NCBI RefSeq assembly: GCF_012933505.1
Contig: NZ_JABBNB010000025.1
Span: 1 to 64,000, forward strand
Source of the DNA: Gordonia asplenii
Lineage (GTDB): Bacteria > Actinomycetota > Actinomycetes > Mycobacteriales > Mycobacteriaceae
Direction of reading: 5' to 3'
DNA: 64,000 nt
The notes under the pieces were generated by a model. That model had not been told where the DNA came from. It searched no databases and saw nothing but the letters and a program-made list of their open reading frames with translations. Shown here piece after piece: positions 17,626 to 26,716 of this stretch (the stretch's first letter is position 1; every line of letters starts with the position of its first letter). A program made the position numbers and the translations under genes.

Positions 17626-17677
17626 CACAGTTCTGACGGGCCACAGCCGTAATTCACCGGTGCAATACTCTTGCGCG

Positions 17678-18313
17678 GTGTCTTTCGCGGTGATTGAGCA
17701 ACCAGAAATCGAAGCCGACGTCGCCGTCGTGACGGCCGCGGCGAAACGATTGGTCACCGACGTGGTCGGCTCCGAATCGTCCCGCATCGTCGTCGTCGGG
17801 CGGGGTGACGTGTGCAGTGACTTCTTCCTGAGCGCCGTCGTCGCGCGGTTGATGATCGCCGAACGGCTCGACGTCGAGGTGGGCTACGCCTCACCGGTGT
17901 CGTCGCCGGTGACCAAGCGCTACCGGCTGCCGATCGGCCCGGACGGGCGTCGAACCGCTGAAATCGGTACGGCACAACGACTTACGCTGATCCGCGACGA
18001 CGCCGCGACGGTCCTGCTCGCCCGCGCACGCCACCTCGGAGCCGACGGCGAGCTGTTCGGCGAGGGGATCGTCGACGACGCGCGGCTGTTCCACGGCACG
18101 GTGGGCGCGGTGGAGATCGAGGTGTCCCCCGACCTCGCCGACGTCCGCGGTCGCGTAGCGCGCCGACTGCCCGGCGGCTGGCGCTACGGGCGCGCGGTAC
18201 AGACCGGCGGGCCGGCGATCGTCGTCGAACGCGAAGGCGTGTCGACGTCGCGCCCGGTGAAACGGTCCACGTTCTACAAACATCACGAACCGTGGTTGTT
18301 GGTACGTCCGTAG
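17678..18313 (+). CDS. Conserved protein of unknown function, Rv0358-like
   Basis: 211-residue soluble protein. Position next to purA, divergent orientation and length all match Rv0358 of M. tuberculosis. The sequence is alpha/beta-like (RIVVVGRGDVCSDFFLSAVV, YRLPIGPDGRRTAEIG, DDAATVLLARARHL) and lacks known catalytic motifs; the C-terminal STFYKHHEPWLLVRP is distinctive. GTG start 6 bp after TACTCT (17666-17671), the leaderless arrangement also seen at entC and the antiporter. Function unknown. Confidence 0.8.
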   Translation: MSFAVIEQPEIEADVAVVTAAAKRLVTDVVGSESSRIVVVGRGDVCSDFFLSAVVARLMIAERLDVEVGYASPVSSPVTKRYRLPIGPDGRRTAEIGTAQRLTLIRDDAATVLLARARHLGADGELFGEGIVDDARLFHGTVGAVEIEVSPDLADVRGRVARRLPGGWRYGRAVQTGGPAIVVEREGVSTSRPVKRSTFYKHHEPWLLVRP

Positions 18314-18371
18314 CATTGTTGATCCGTTCGGACGATTGATCTGCGCCACAGCCGTGCCATTGGATTGAACA

Positions 18372-21056
18372 ATGTCTGTCCCTGGATCCCCCGACGACGA
18401 ATCCACCACTCCGACCGACGACACCACAGTCATCGATGATGCTGCGGCACATACGATTTCACTCACCAAGACAGAGGATTCCGAGCCGACGCCGACGAAG
18501 GTGTCGCTGACCAAGCCGATCGTCGTCGACGATGCGCCGGGCGAGGTCACCGTTGAGCGGGCCGGCATCGAGGCGGCGACCGTCGACGTCGAGCAGGAGG
18601 ATCCGCGGTACGCGGTGACCGGGACGGCGCCGACGGGTCCGCAGTACGCGGTGACCGCAATCGCGCCGACCGGACCGCAGTACATGCCGACTCAGGAGGC
18701 GTCGACCGCCGACTTCGGCGCATATCAGCCTCACGGCTACACCCCCAGCGGCCCGATCCCGCTGGGCGGCCGGCAATTCGACGGCCCGCCCAGCTACCCG
18801 GGCTATCCGCAGTCCGGCTACCCGCAGTCGGGCTATCCGCAGTCGGGGCGGCCGCCGCGTAATCCGGTCAAACTCATGCTGATCGGCGTGATCGTGCTGT
18901 GCGTCGTCGCACTCGTGATCGGCGGCGTGCTCTGGTGGAAGACAAGCAGATCCGACGCCGGGCAACCACCGCTTGCCGGCCAACTCACCAAAGAGTTCCC
19001 AACCGCGCCGGGAGCGGCGTGGACGTATGGGATCGGGTCGGCGACGTCGTTCGTATCGACGGACTCATATCTGAGCATGTACATGGTGCCGGGCGCGATC
19101 CATGACGACACCTCGCTCGTCACCATGGCTCAAAACAACGGCACGGGCGCTCGAAACGTCGTGGGCGTCACCGCATCGGGCGGCCACTGGGAGTACACGA
19201 ACGGAATGAAGGGTTGTGCAAACGCAGTCCTCAAGCACCGAGTGGCGTGCTATGGAGACAATCGAATTGTCATCCTCGATGCCACTAATGGCCAAGAGGT
19301 GCAGTCGTTCGCGACGCAAGTCTCCATCGGTGGCCTTGCGTTCGACGGCGAGAGCGTATACGTCCGGTCGAATACTCCGACGTTGACCGTGACGAAGTAT
19401 TCCCAGAGCGGTGACGTGAAGTGGTCGAAGTCTTACAGTGAGTCGGCCGACCCAGCGTCGACCTCGGGCGACAGCGCGACATTCTTTGCGACGCCCGCGT
19501 TTGTGGTCGCCATTTACACCGGCAGCATGATCGTCGCATCGACCGCTGATGGCCACGAATTCTTGAATCGAGGCGGATCGACGTCGACAAGCTTGCTGTC
19601 TGACGGGTCTGTCGTGCTCCAAGCGTCAAGTCGAGCGTCGCAGACTGATGGCCCAGTGATCGTGGTGAGGCCTGATGGTTCGGTGGTTCAATTGGCCGGA
19701 CATATGGGGATTTCCGCCGACGTCTCTTCGCCGCATTTCGGCGACAGCGTATTCGTCGACGGCAAGCCGATGACGGTCTCGACCCGATCGTCGTCCTGGT
19801 CGACAACCCCGTCCGCCAAGCCCTCAACGGTGCCGCTGGCTACCGACAGCACAGTGGTCGTCGGAGCAGACGACAAGCTCACCGCGGTAGACCCGGCTAC
19901 GGGCGCATCGCGCTGGTCGGTCGACGCGAACAGTCGAACCAGTACGGCGGTCACCGACGGAAAGAACCTCATCTTCTCGAAAGCGGACGGCAGTGTCAGC
20001 GCAGTCGCTCTGATGAGCGGTCAGCAGGCTTGGTCGATTCCATCTGCGACGGTCGGCATGACGGGATCTGACTACGCCACGTCCACGTCCGTCTATGCGC
20101 TCGGCGACACCCTCGTCACCATGACCGGAACCCAGATCACCGGTTTCGCTCCGACCGGCGGCACGGCCTTCGCGCCCGGCGCGACCACCAGGAACAACGG
20201 GTCCGGCGACTCCTACGTCACCCGCTGCGGCAGCGCACCGACCTTCACTCCCGAGCAATTCACCAGCGCCACAGGCGGACTCATCATCCGCATGAAAGTC
20301 ACCGCGACCTGCCCGGACGGCGACGTGCTGTCCGGCGCGCAGACACGGATCACCGTCAAGGATGGCAGCAACCTCGTCGCGTCGGGCTATTTCAACTTCT
20401 CCGGGACCCCACTAGCATTGCCGAGGTCCGACAGTTCGTCGGGCGGGTCGCGCAGCGTCGACCTCACGTTCGGTCCCGGGTCGTTCTACCGGCTTCCCGA
20501 TACTCTCGGGTCGACGTCAAGCAACGGAACGTCGACCGCGGGCGGGACCACCTACCTCGTCGAATGCGAGCGCGGCACCGAGGCGGCCACTCAGGCGCCG
20601 GCACCCGACGCGTCCATCGGGGCCGCGGCGTCGGCGACCGGACCTGCCCCAGCCCCCGGCGTCGACACCGACGTCAGCACCGATGACGCCCTGCGACGTC
20701 AGGCGAACGCCGACCGTAGTTTCATCCTGAGCAATCTGAACAATCGATGGGTCGCGCAGCTGTCGTCGAAGCGCCCCGGACTCGTCGCCGAAGGCAAGAC
20801 GTGGACCAACGCCGACATCCTCAACGAATTCCTCGCCTTGCGCCTGCGGTTCAACGACGTTCGGCTGCTGTGGAGCGACGAGTGGCCGGTCTTCAGCTAC
20901 CAGGGCTGGTGGGTGACGGTCGCGGCGGCGACGTTCCCCGGCCCCGACGCCGCCAACAGCTGGTGCCCGCAGCAGGGATTCGACCCGGCCCACTGCTTCG
21001 CAAAGTTCATCAGCAGCACGGCAGGTCCGGACAATTCGACGCGATACTGGCACTGA
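18372..21056 (+). CDS. Membrane-anchored PQQ-like beta-propeller protein
   Basis: 894 residues in four parts: a disordered acidic and Pro/Tyr-rich cytoplasmic segment (1-163) ending in three GYPQSG repeats (about 142-158); one membrane helix (about 166-190, LMLIGVIVLCVVALVIGGVL); an external beta-propeller of PQQ-like blades (about 220-560; NRIVILDATNGQEV, DDKLTAVDPATGASRW, DGSVSAVALMSGQQAW are typical blade motifs); and a C-terminal domain (about 600-894) with four or more cysteines and the Trp-rich LLWSDEWPVFSYQGWWVTV. Such proteins scaffold envelope assemblies; no partner is evident. It directly follows the Rv0358-like gene and ends 50 bp before the catabolic island. Confidence 0.8.
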   Translation: MSVPGSPDDESTTPTDDTTVIDDAAAHTISLTKTEDSEPTPTKVSLTKPIVVDDAPGEVTVERAGIEAATVDVEQEDPRYAVTGTAPTGPQYAVTAIAPTGPQYMPTQEASTADFGAYQPHGYTPSGPIPLGGRQFDGPPSYPGYPQSGYPQSGYPQSGRPPRNPVKLMLIGVIVLCVVALVIGGVLWWKTSRSDAGQPPLAGQLTKEFPTAPGAAWTYGIGSATSFVSTDSYLSMYMVPGAIHDDTSLVTMAQNNGTGARNVVGVTASGGHWEYTNGMKGCANAVLKHRVACYGDNRIVILDATNGQEVQSFATQVSIGGLAFDGESVYVRSNTPTLTVTKYSQSGDVKWSKSYSESADPASTSGDSATFFATPAFVVAIYTGSMIVASTADGHEFLNRGGSTSTSLLSDGSVVLQASSRASQTDGPVIVVRPDGSVVQLAGHMGISADVSSPHFGDSVFVDGKPMTVSTRSSSWSTTPSAKPSTVPLATDSTVVVGADDKLTAVDPATGASRWSVDANSRTSTAVTDGKNLIFSKADGSVSAVALMSGQQAWSIPSATVGMTGSDYATSTSVYALGDTLVTMTGTQITGFAPTGGTAFAPGATTRNNGSGDSYVTRCGSAPTFTPEQFTSATGGLIIRMKVTATCPDGDVLSGAQTRITVKDGSNLVASGYFNFSGTPLALPRSDSSSGGSRSVDLTFGPGSFYRLPDTLGSTSSNGTSTAGGTTYLVECERGTEAATQAPAPDASIGAAASATGPAPAPGVDTDVSTDDALRRQANADRSFILSNLNNRWVAQLSSKRPGLVAEGKTWTNADILNEFLALRLRFNDVRLLWSDEWPVFSYQGWWVTVAAATFPGPDAANSWCPQQGFDPAHCFAKFISSTAGPDNSTRYWH

Positions 21057-21110
21057 ACGGAGCGGTCCGCCCGGCTCCGCGCCGGCGCGCACGCGCCGAA
21101 AGTCGTTGTG

Positions 21111-21377
21111 TCACCGTGGTTTCGGCACATCGGCGTTAGCCGGGGCCCCGGCGGTAGCCGCGACCCCGGCGGTCAGGCCCCCACCCGACCAGAGCACGGC
21201 TCGCGCCGCGCCGATCACGCGTGCGGACTGCCGCTCGTCGCCGCTGCCGATCCGGCGGAACAGCGGTGACTGCAGGGTGAAGATCGCGGCGTACACCAGC
21301 ACACGGACGGCGGTGTCGTCGACCTCGGAGCGCAGTTCGCCCGGCAGCCGTACCCATTCGTCCAGGTACCGCCGCCG
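21111..21377 (-). pseudogene. C-terminal remnant of a TetR-family regulator
   Basis: Directly after the stop of the broken acyl-CoA synthetase, the frame reads RRRYLDEWVRLPGEL, SEVDDTAVRVLVYAAIF and so on for about 85 residues. This is the C-terminal ligand-domain end of actinobacterial TetR proteins (compare REYAKEWVALVSQVRPDL in the intact regulator at 27949-29142). There is no start codon and no DNA-binding domain, so it marks a deletion junction. Confidence 0.7.
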
Positions 21378-22919
21378 TCACACTTGCTCCTCCGGCCGGG
21401 CACCGGCCGCGGCGAGCAGATGTCGCTGCAGCTTGCCGGTGGTGCTGCGCGGAAGTGACTCGGCCGCCATGAATTCGACGTAGCGCGGTCGTTTGAAGCT
21501 CGCAATCCGATCCCTGGACCACCGCGCGAGATCCTCCTTGGTCGCGGTGGCACCGGGAGCGACGACCACGACCACCTTCACCACCTCTCCCCATCTCGGG
21601 TCGGGGACGCCGAAGGCGCAGGCCTCCACCACCTCGGGATGCAGCGTGAGCACCTGCTCGACCTCCGCCGGAAAGACATTCTCGCCGCCCGACTTGATCA
21701 GATACTTCGCGCGATCGACGTAGGTGTAGGTGGCGTCTTCGTTCTCCACCAACACATCCCCGGTGTGCAACCAGCCGTCGGCGAAGACCTCCTCGGTGGC
21801 GGCCGGATCGTCGAGATAGCCCGACATCAGGCTTGGGCCGCGCACCAGACACTGCCCGGGTGTGCCGGGCCGCACGCGGCGGCCGGCGTCGTCGACGAGC
21901 CTCATCTCGATTTGTGGGCACCACGTCTTGCGCCCCGAGGGCAGCTCGCCCGGAATGGACCGGCCGTGTGCCACGAGATAACTGGCCTCGGTCTGGCAGA
22001 AGGCGTCACTGAACTCGATGCCGAACTCAGCGGTCAATCTCTGCACCACGTGCGGCATCATGTTCGCGTACCCTCCGGCCAGGCGGAAGGTGCGTAGGTC
22101 GAAGTCACGACGCGCGGGTTCTCCAGGAAGACGGTGATCACGCCGGGGAGCAGTAGCGTCCAAGTGAGCCGCTCGCTCTCGATCCGTCGGTACATCGCCA
22201 CCACATCGGCCTTCCCGAAGGCCGCGAACCTACCACCGCTGGCAAGTGTGGCGTACAGCGATTCGTCTCCGCCGCAATGAAAGAGCGGAAGCCATCCGAC
22301 GAACCCATCGTTCTCGGTGAGCCCGAACCACTGCACTATCCGGTGTGCGCGGGTGGCCGCGGCTGCCTGACTGATCATCGCCCCTTTGGGACGCCCGGTA
22401 GTTCCACTGGTGAACAGAATGTTGTGAATGTCGTCCGCGGTGGGGAACTCAGCATCGAGTGGGCCGTCGACGAGAATTTCCGCATACGGCGTCGAATCCT
22501 GAGTCGTGCCGTCGAGGCAAATCCATTCGCCGACCGTCGGACAACGCTGCCGCAGGTCGGCGATGGTCGCCGCGAATGCCCCGTCGGCGATGACGACGGA
22601 CGGGCGGGCCCTGCCGATGCACCACACCAACTCGTCGGGGTGTGCACGTGTGTTCAGTCCGACGACGGTGACGCCGAGGCGCGCCATCGCGGCGTAGCAC
22701 TCCACGTACTCAGCCCGCGGCGGAGCGAGCATCGCCACCCGACCGCCACGCCGTACGCCGACTCCGATCAGACCGACGGCCAACCCGAGCCCGCTCGCCC
22801 AGCTCGGCGTAGGTGAACGCGCCGCGCTCGTCGGTGACCGCCACGCGGTCTGCGAACACCGAGTACGACCGCTCGAGGACCGCTGCAAGCGTGATGGACC
22901 GTGCGTTCGAGTGTGACAT
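21378..22919 (-). pseudogene. Acyl-CoA synthetase (AMP-binding), two frameshifts
   Basis: The three parts of one adenylate-forming ligase lie in different frames. Part 1, from ATG 22919 (MSHSNARSITLAAVLERSYS ... FTYAELGERA), runs to about 22800. Part 2 continues with VGVRRGGRVAMLAPPRAEYV and holds the AMP-binding P-loop LFTSGTTGRPKGA; it ends at about 22100. Part 3 (DLRTFRLAGGYANMM ... LHTGDVL ... YVDRAKYLIKSGGENVFPAE ... LPRSTTGKLQRHLL) has the A8 and A10 motifs with the catalytic lysine. All domains are otherwise intact, so the damage is recent or is sequencing error. It is the left edge of the catabolic island and diverges from the atuA-like operon. Confidence 0.8.
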
Positions 22920-22935
22920 CCGCACCTCCTCCCGG

Positions 22936-22950
22936 TTAGTGAATCACCGA
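22936..22950 (+). promoter_or_regulatory. Candidate island operator, copy 1
   Basis: TTAGTGAATCACCGA immediately upstream of the broken synthetase. A near-identical sequence in the opposite orientation stands before the divergent operon. Confidence 0.4.
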
Positions 22951-23065
22951 CAACTACAGCCTCAGACTAACTGCACGCTAGCGCGGAAACAAGAACCGAT
23001 TTCCTAGCCGCGATTCACCTACATCGCCACCACCTGCATAGAAGATGTTGTGCGCTTGACCTGAG

Positions 23066-23086
23066 TAGTGTATCGGTGTTCACTAA
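23066..23086 (-). promoter_or_regulatory. Candidate island operator, copy 2
   Basis: Minus-strand TTAGTGAACACCGA (23073-23086) matches copy 1 except for one deleted base. On the plus strand TAGTG and CACTA (23066-23070, 23081-23085) form an inverted repeat around it. It sits 23 bp before the small gene that opens the atuA-like operon. Confidence 0.4.
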
Positions 23087-23108
23087 TGATTGGATGAAAG
23101 GCAAGGCA

Positions 23109-23315
23109 ATGCCAGTACTCAAGCCAGACGTCGCGCCCCAGTCCGCGACCTACCTCGAGTGGTTCATCACCGCGACCCAGCGTCGTAACCTCGCCGACCT
23201 CGACCTCGCTGTCACCGGGCCGGTCGCGTCGGAGTGGATGGACATCGCGCAGATCTACGCGGGCGAGCCCGGGCCGGGCCGCGCACCGTCGAACGCCCGA
23301 GGAGACCAGTCATGA
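23109..23315 (+). CDS. Small protein opening the atuA-like operon
   Basis: 68 residues, not recognised. Helical N-terminal half (TYLEWFITATQRRNLADLDL, SEWMDIAQIYAGE) followed by a polar tail. ATG 23109 is preceded by AAAGGCAAGG; ATG 23094 is possible. The stop overlaps the ATG of the AtuA-type gene (ATGA), so the two are translationally coupled and the protein may be a small partner of AtuA. It could also be the end of a shortened ancestor. Confidence 0.55.
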   Translation: MPVLKPDVAPQSATYLEWFITATQRRNLADLDLAVTGPVASEWMDIAQIYAGEPGPGRAPSNARGDQS

Positions 23316-25102
23316 CCGAGCCCCGCCGCCCCGTACGCATCGGCAACGCGTCGGGCTTCTACGGCGACCGTCCCGCATTGATGCGCGAGCTCGTGGAGAA
23401 CGGCGACGTCGACGTGGTGACCGGCGACTACCTCGCCGAACTGACCATGCTGATCCTGTGGAAGGCCCGGCAGAAGGATCCCGACGCCGGCTACGCGCGG
23501 ACCTTCCTGACCCAGTTCCGGCAGGTGGCCGATACCTGCGCCGAACGCGGCATCAAGGTGGTCGTCAACGCGGGCGGCCTCGCCCCCGCGACTCTCGCGA
23601 CCAACGTGCGCGCGGTGCTCGCCGAAGCCGGCCTGGACCTTACCGTGGCGCATTTCGAGGGCGACGACCTCTCGACCCGCCTAGACGGACTGCAGCAGTC
23701 GGGCGTGCCGCTGCGCAACCTCGGCACCGGCATCGCGCTCGCAGATTCCGGTGCCGAGCCGGTGACCGCCAACGCCTATCTCGGCGGCTTCGGGATCGCG
23801 GCGGCGTTGCGCGCGGGCGTCGACGTGGTGATCGCGCCCCGCGTGACCGACGCCGCGTTGGTGGTCGGCGTGGGCGCCTGGTGGCACGGCTGGGAACGCA
23901 CCGACTTCAACGCCCTCGCCGGCGCCGTCGCCGCGGGCCACATCATCGAGTGCGGACCGCAGGCCACCGGCGGCAACTACTCGCAGATCCGTGAGGTGCT
24001 CGACCGACGCTACCCGGGCTCGCCGATCGCCGAGCTCGCGCACGACGGCTCCTTCGTGATCACCAAGGTGGCCGATACGGGCGGCCTGGTGAACGTGGGT
24101 ACCGTCACCGCGCAGCTGCTGTACGAGGTGGACTCCCCCGCCTACCTCAGCCCAGATGTGGTGGCGCACTTCGATGCGCTACGTCTGCAGCAGGACGGCC
24201 CGGACCGGGTGCGGGTGAGCGGCACCGTCGGCTCCGCCCCACCCAGCACACTCAAAGTGGCGATGAACTACATCGGCGGCTACCGCAACACCATGACGCT
24301 CGTCCTCACCGGGCTCGACATCGAGGAGAAGGCCCGGTGGGCGACCGAATCGCTGTTCGCTCTGCTCGGCGGCCGGGAACGATTCGACGAGGTCGATGTG
24401 CAGTTGCTGCGCTACGACTCGCCGGAGCCCACACATATGGCGCAGGCCACCGCGCACCTGCGGGTCACCGTCAAATCCTCCGACCGCACCCGCGTGGACC
24501 GTGCCTTCTCCGGCGCCGTCACCGAGTTGGCTCTGGCCAACTTCGCAGGCTTCCACACGACCACTCCCCCGTCGTCGGCGTCAGAGTTCGGGGTGTACTG
24601 GCCGACGACGGTGCCCGCGGAGGTGGTGACGCACGAGGTGGTGTTCGCCGACGGTGCACGCGAGGTCGTTCCACATGCGCCCGTCGTCGACGATACCCAG
24701 GTCAACGCCCGATTCGACCGTTCCACACCCATATCCGACGGTGCCGTCGCCGACGTCGGCCCGACGCACCGTATGCCCCTCGGATCGGTGGTCGCCGCAC
24801 GGTCGGGCGACAAGGGTGGCAACGCGAACGTGGGTGTGTGGACCGACACCGACGATCGGTGGGCGTGGCTGCGCGATCACCTGACCGCGGAGCGGTTCGC
24901 GGAGCTCGTGCCCGACGCCGAGGGCTTCGAGGTGCGCCGCTACGAGTATCCGAACCTGCGGGCGCTGAACTTCGTGGTCGTGGGCTGGCTCGGTGCCGGC
25001 GTCGCTTCCTGCACGCGTACCGATGCACAGGCCAAGGGCTTCGGTGAGTTCCTGCGCGCCACCATGACAGACATCCCCGACTCGCTGCTGGAAGGCGACT
25101 GA
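23312..25102 (+). CDS. AtuA-type acyclic terpene utilization protein (DUF1446 fusion)
   Basis: 596 residues in two parts. Residues 1 to about 450 match the DUF1446/AtuA family: VRIGNASGFYGDRPALMREL at the start, DVVTGDYLAELTMLIL, NAGGLAPATLA, and HIIECGPQATGGNYSQ in the middle. Residues about 487-590 form the AtuA-like ferredoxin-fold domain (MPLGSVVAARSGDKGGNANVGVW), encoded separately in some organisms. AtuA is required for citronellol/geraniol use in Pseudomonas, but its reaction is unknown. The adjacent crotonase genes follow with overlapping stop and start codons. No geranyl-CoA carboxylase (atuC/atuF) is present, so the classical Atu pathway is not implied. Confidence 0.85.
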   Translation: MTEPRRPVRIGNASGFYGDRPALMRELVENGDVDVVTGDYLAELTMLILWKARQKDPDAGYARTFLTQFRQVADTCAERGIKVVVNAGGLAPATLATNVRAVLAEAGLDLTVAHFEGDDLSTRLDGLQQSGVPLRNLGTGIALADSGAEPVTANAYLGGFGIAAALRAGVDVVIAPRVTDAALVVGVGAWWHGWERTDFNALAGAVAAGHIIECGPQATGGNYSQIREVLDRRYPGSPIAELAHDGSFVITKVADTGGLVNVGTVTAQLLYEVDSPAYLSPDVVAHFDALRLQQDGPDRVRVSGTVGSAPPSTLKVAMNYIGGYRNTMTLVLTGLDIEEKARWATESLFALLGGRERFDEVDVQLLRYDSPEPTHMAQATAHLRVTVKSSDRTRVDRAFSGAVTELALANFAGFHTTTPPSSASEFGVYWPTTVPAEVVTHEVVFADGAREVVPHAPVVDDTQVNARFDRSTPISDGAVADVGPTHRMPLGSVVAARSGDKGGNANVGVWTDTDDRWAWLRDHLTAERFAELVPDAEGFEVRRYEYPNLRALNFVVVGWLGAGVASCTRTDAQAKGFGEFLRATMTDIPDSLLEGD

Positions 25103-25869
25103 TGCCCGACGAGATCCTGATCGACGATGCGGGCGCGGTTCGCACCGTCACACTGAACCGGCCGCACGCCCGCAACAGCTTCACCACCGACACCGCGGCC
25201 GAGTTGGAGTTCGCGCTGCGCAACGCGGGCAACGACCCGGACATCCACGTGGTGGTACTCACCGGTGCGGGCGGATCGTTTTCCGCGGGAGGCGATGCAC
25301 ACACGATCCTGCACCGGATCGCCTCCCCCGACGACACCGCGCGGCTCGAATTGATGCGCTCGTGCCACCGCCTCATCGAGGAGATCTGGAACTGCCGAGT
25401 ACCGGTGATTTCCGCCGTCGACGGACCGGCGGTGGGCGGCGGCTTCAGCATCGCACTCGCCAGCGACCTGGTGGTGTGCTCGCCACGTGCGACGTTCAGC
25501 CAGATGTTCCTGCACCGCGGCATCGCCCCCGACCTAGGGTCGGCGTGGTTGTTGCCTCGTGCGGTCGGCCGCAAACGCGCCAACGAGATCGTCCTGACGG
25601 CGTCGGTCATCGACGCGGAACGGGCCGTGGAGCTCGGGATAGCGAACCGCGTGGCCGACGACGCGCTCGTCGACGCGCAGGAACTGGCGGAAACGATCGC
25701 TTCCGCGCCCAAGCTCGCCACCACTCTGAGCAAACGACTCCTCAACGGCACCGCCGACGGCGACCTGCACTCCGCACTCGAGCTCGAAGCGGTGACACAG
25801 TCACTCGCCTTGCTCGGCTCGTCCGCACAAGCCGCCTTCGACGGCTTCCTGCGCAAGGGAAAGGCATGA
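25102..25869 (+). CDS. Enoyl-CoA hydratase/isomerase family protein
   Basis: Crotonase-fold enzyme of 255 residues. CoA and oxyanion-hole elements are present (GAGGSFSAGGDAHTIL; GPAVGGGFSIALASDLVV). The two catalytic glutamates of classical hydratases are absent: the first position is Ser in GGGFSIALASD and the second Phe in SQMFLHRG. Instead IAPDLGSAWLLPRAVG carries an aspartate at the place used by PaaG-type isomerases. An isomerase or CoA-ester-rearranging role is therefore more likely than hydration. Its ATG overlaps the AtuA stop by one base. Confidence 0.87.
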   Translation: MPDEILIDDAGAVRTVTLNRPHARNSFTTDTAAELEFALRNAGNDPDIHVVVLTGAGGSFSAGGDAHTILHRIASPDDTARLELMRSCHRLIEEIWNCRVPVISAVDGPAVGGGFSIALASDLVVCSPRATFSQMFLHRGIAPDLGSAWLLPRAVGRKRANEIVLTASVIDAERAVELGIANRVADDALVDAQELAETIASAPKLATTLSKRLLNGTADGDLHSALELEAVTQSLALLGSSAQAAFDGFLRKGKA

Positions 25870-26699
25870 CGATGACCGACCTACAGGCTTTCGACGTCGA
25901 GACCGATGATCACGGCGTCACGACGGTGACCCTCATCGGGCCCGGGCGAGGAAACGCCATGGGACCGGAGTTCTGGACCGAACTCCCCGCGCTGTTCGCC
26001 CGCCTCGGCACAGATCCTGGTACCCGTGCCATCGTTCTCACCGGGACCGGGAGCTGTTTCTCCGTAGGCCTCGACCTCAAGCGCGTCGCCGAACCCGAAT
26101 TCCTACCCGCTGTCCGGGATCGGGCTATGGCAGCCGATCGCCTCACCCTGCTGCAACGTCTGCGACAGCTGCAGGCGGCGATGACGGCGGTGGCCGACTG
26201 CCGCAAGCCCGTGCTCGCCGCGATCCACGGTTGGTGCCTGGGCGGCGGTGTCGACCTCGCCGCATGCGTCGACGTCCGGTACTGCAGCGCGGACGCGGTC
26301 TTCAGCATCCGCGAGGCTCGGGTGGCGATCGTCGCCGACGCCGGCTCACTGCAGCGCCTGCCCGCGATCATCGGCGACGGCGCTCTACGCGAACTCGCCC
26401 TCACGGGCAAGGACATCGACGCAGCGCGTGCCCTGCAGATCGGCCTGGTCAACGAGGTACTCCCGGACCGCGACGCCGTGCTGCGACGCGCCGTGGACAC
26501 CGCCCGCGAGATGGCCGCGAACCCCCAGTTCGTGCTTCACGGGATCAAGGACGTACTGGCCCAACAGAGCGCGTCCGCGGTCGCCGGGGGCTTGAACTAC
26601 GTCACCGCGTGGAACGCGGCCTTCCTTCCCTCCCACGACCTCGCCGAGGCCGTCGTCGCACTCGGCGAGCGACGACCGCCGGTCTTCTCCGACAACTGA
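25866..26699 (+). CDS. Delta3,5-Delta2,4-dienoyl-CoA isomerase-type crotonase
   Basis: 277-residue crotonase. The active-site acids of mammalian dienoyl-CoA isomerase are all in place: Asp in GGGVDLAACVDVRYC, Glu in FSIREARVAI and Asp in VADAGSLQRLP. GTGSCFSVGLDLKRV forms the first oxyanion segment. The enzyme would shift conjugated double bonds of 3,5-dienoyl-CoA so that beta-oxidation can continue, which fits substrates with double bonds at odd carbons such as isoprenoids. ATG 25866 overlaps the previous stop (ATGA); ATG 25872 is an alternative. Confidence 0.87.
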   Translation: MTMTDLQAFDVETDDHGVTTVTLIGPGRGNAMGPEFWTELPALFARLGTDPGTRAIVLTGTGSCFSVGLDLKRVAEPEFLPAVRDRAMAADRLTLLQRLRQLQAAMTAVADCRKPVLAAIHGWCLGGGVDLAACVDVRYCSADAVFSIREARVAIVADAGSLQRLPAIIGDGALRELALTGKDIDAARALQIGLVNEVLPDRDAVLRRAVDTAREMAANPQFVLHGIKDVLAQQSASAVAGGLNYVTAWNAAFLPSHDLAEAVVALGERRPPVFSDN

Positions 26700-26716
26700 T
26701 CCACGAAAGGTATCCC

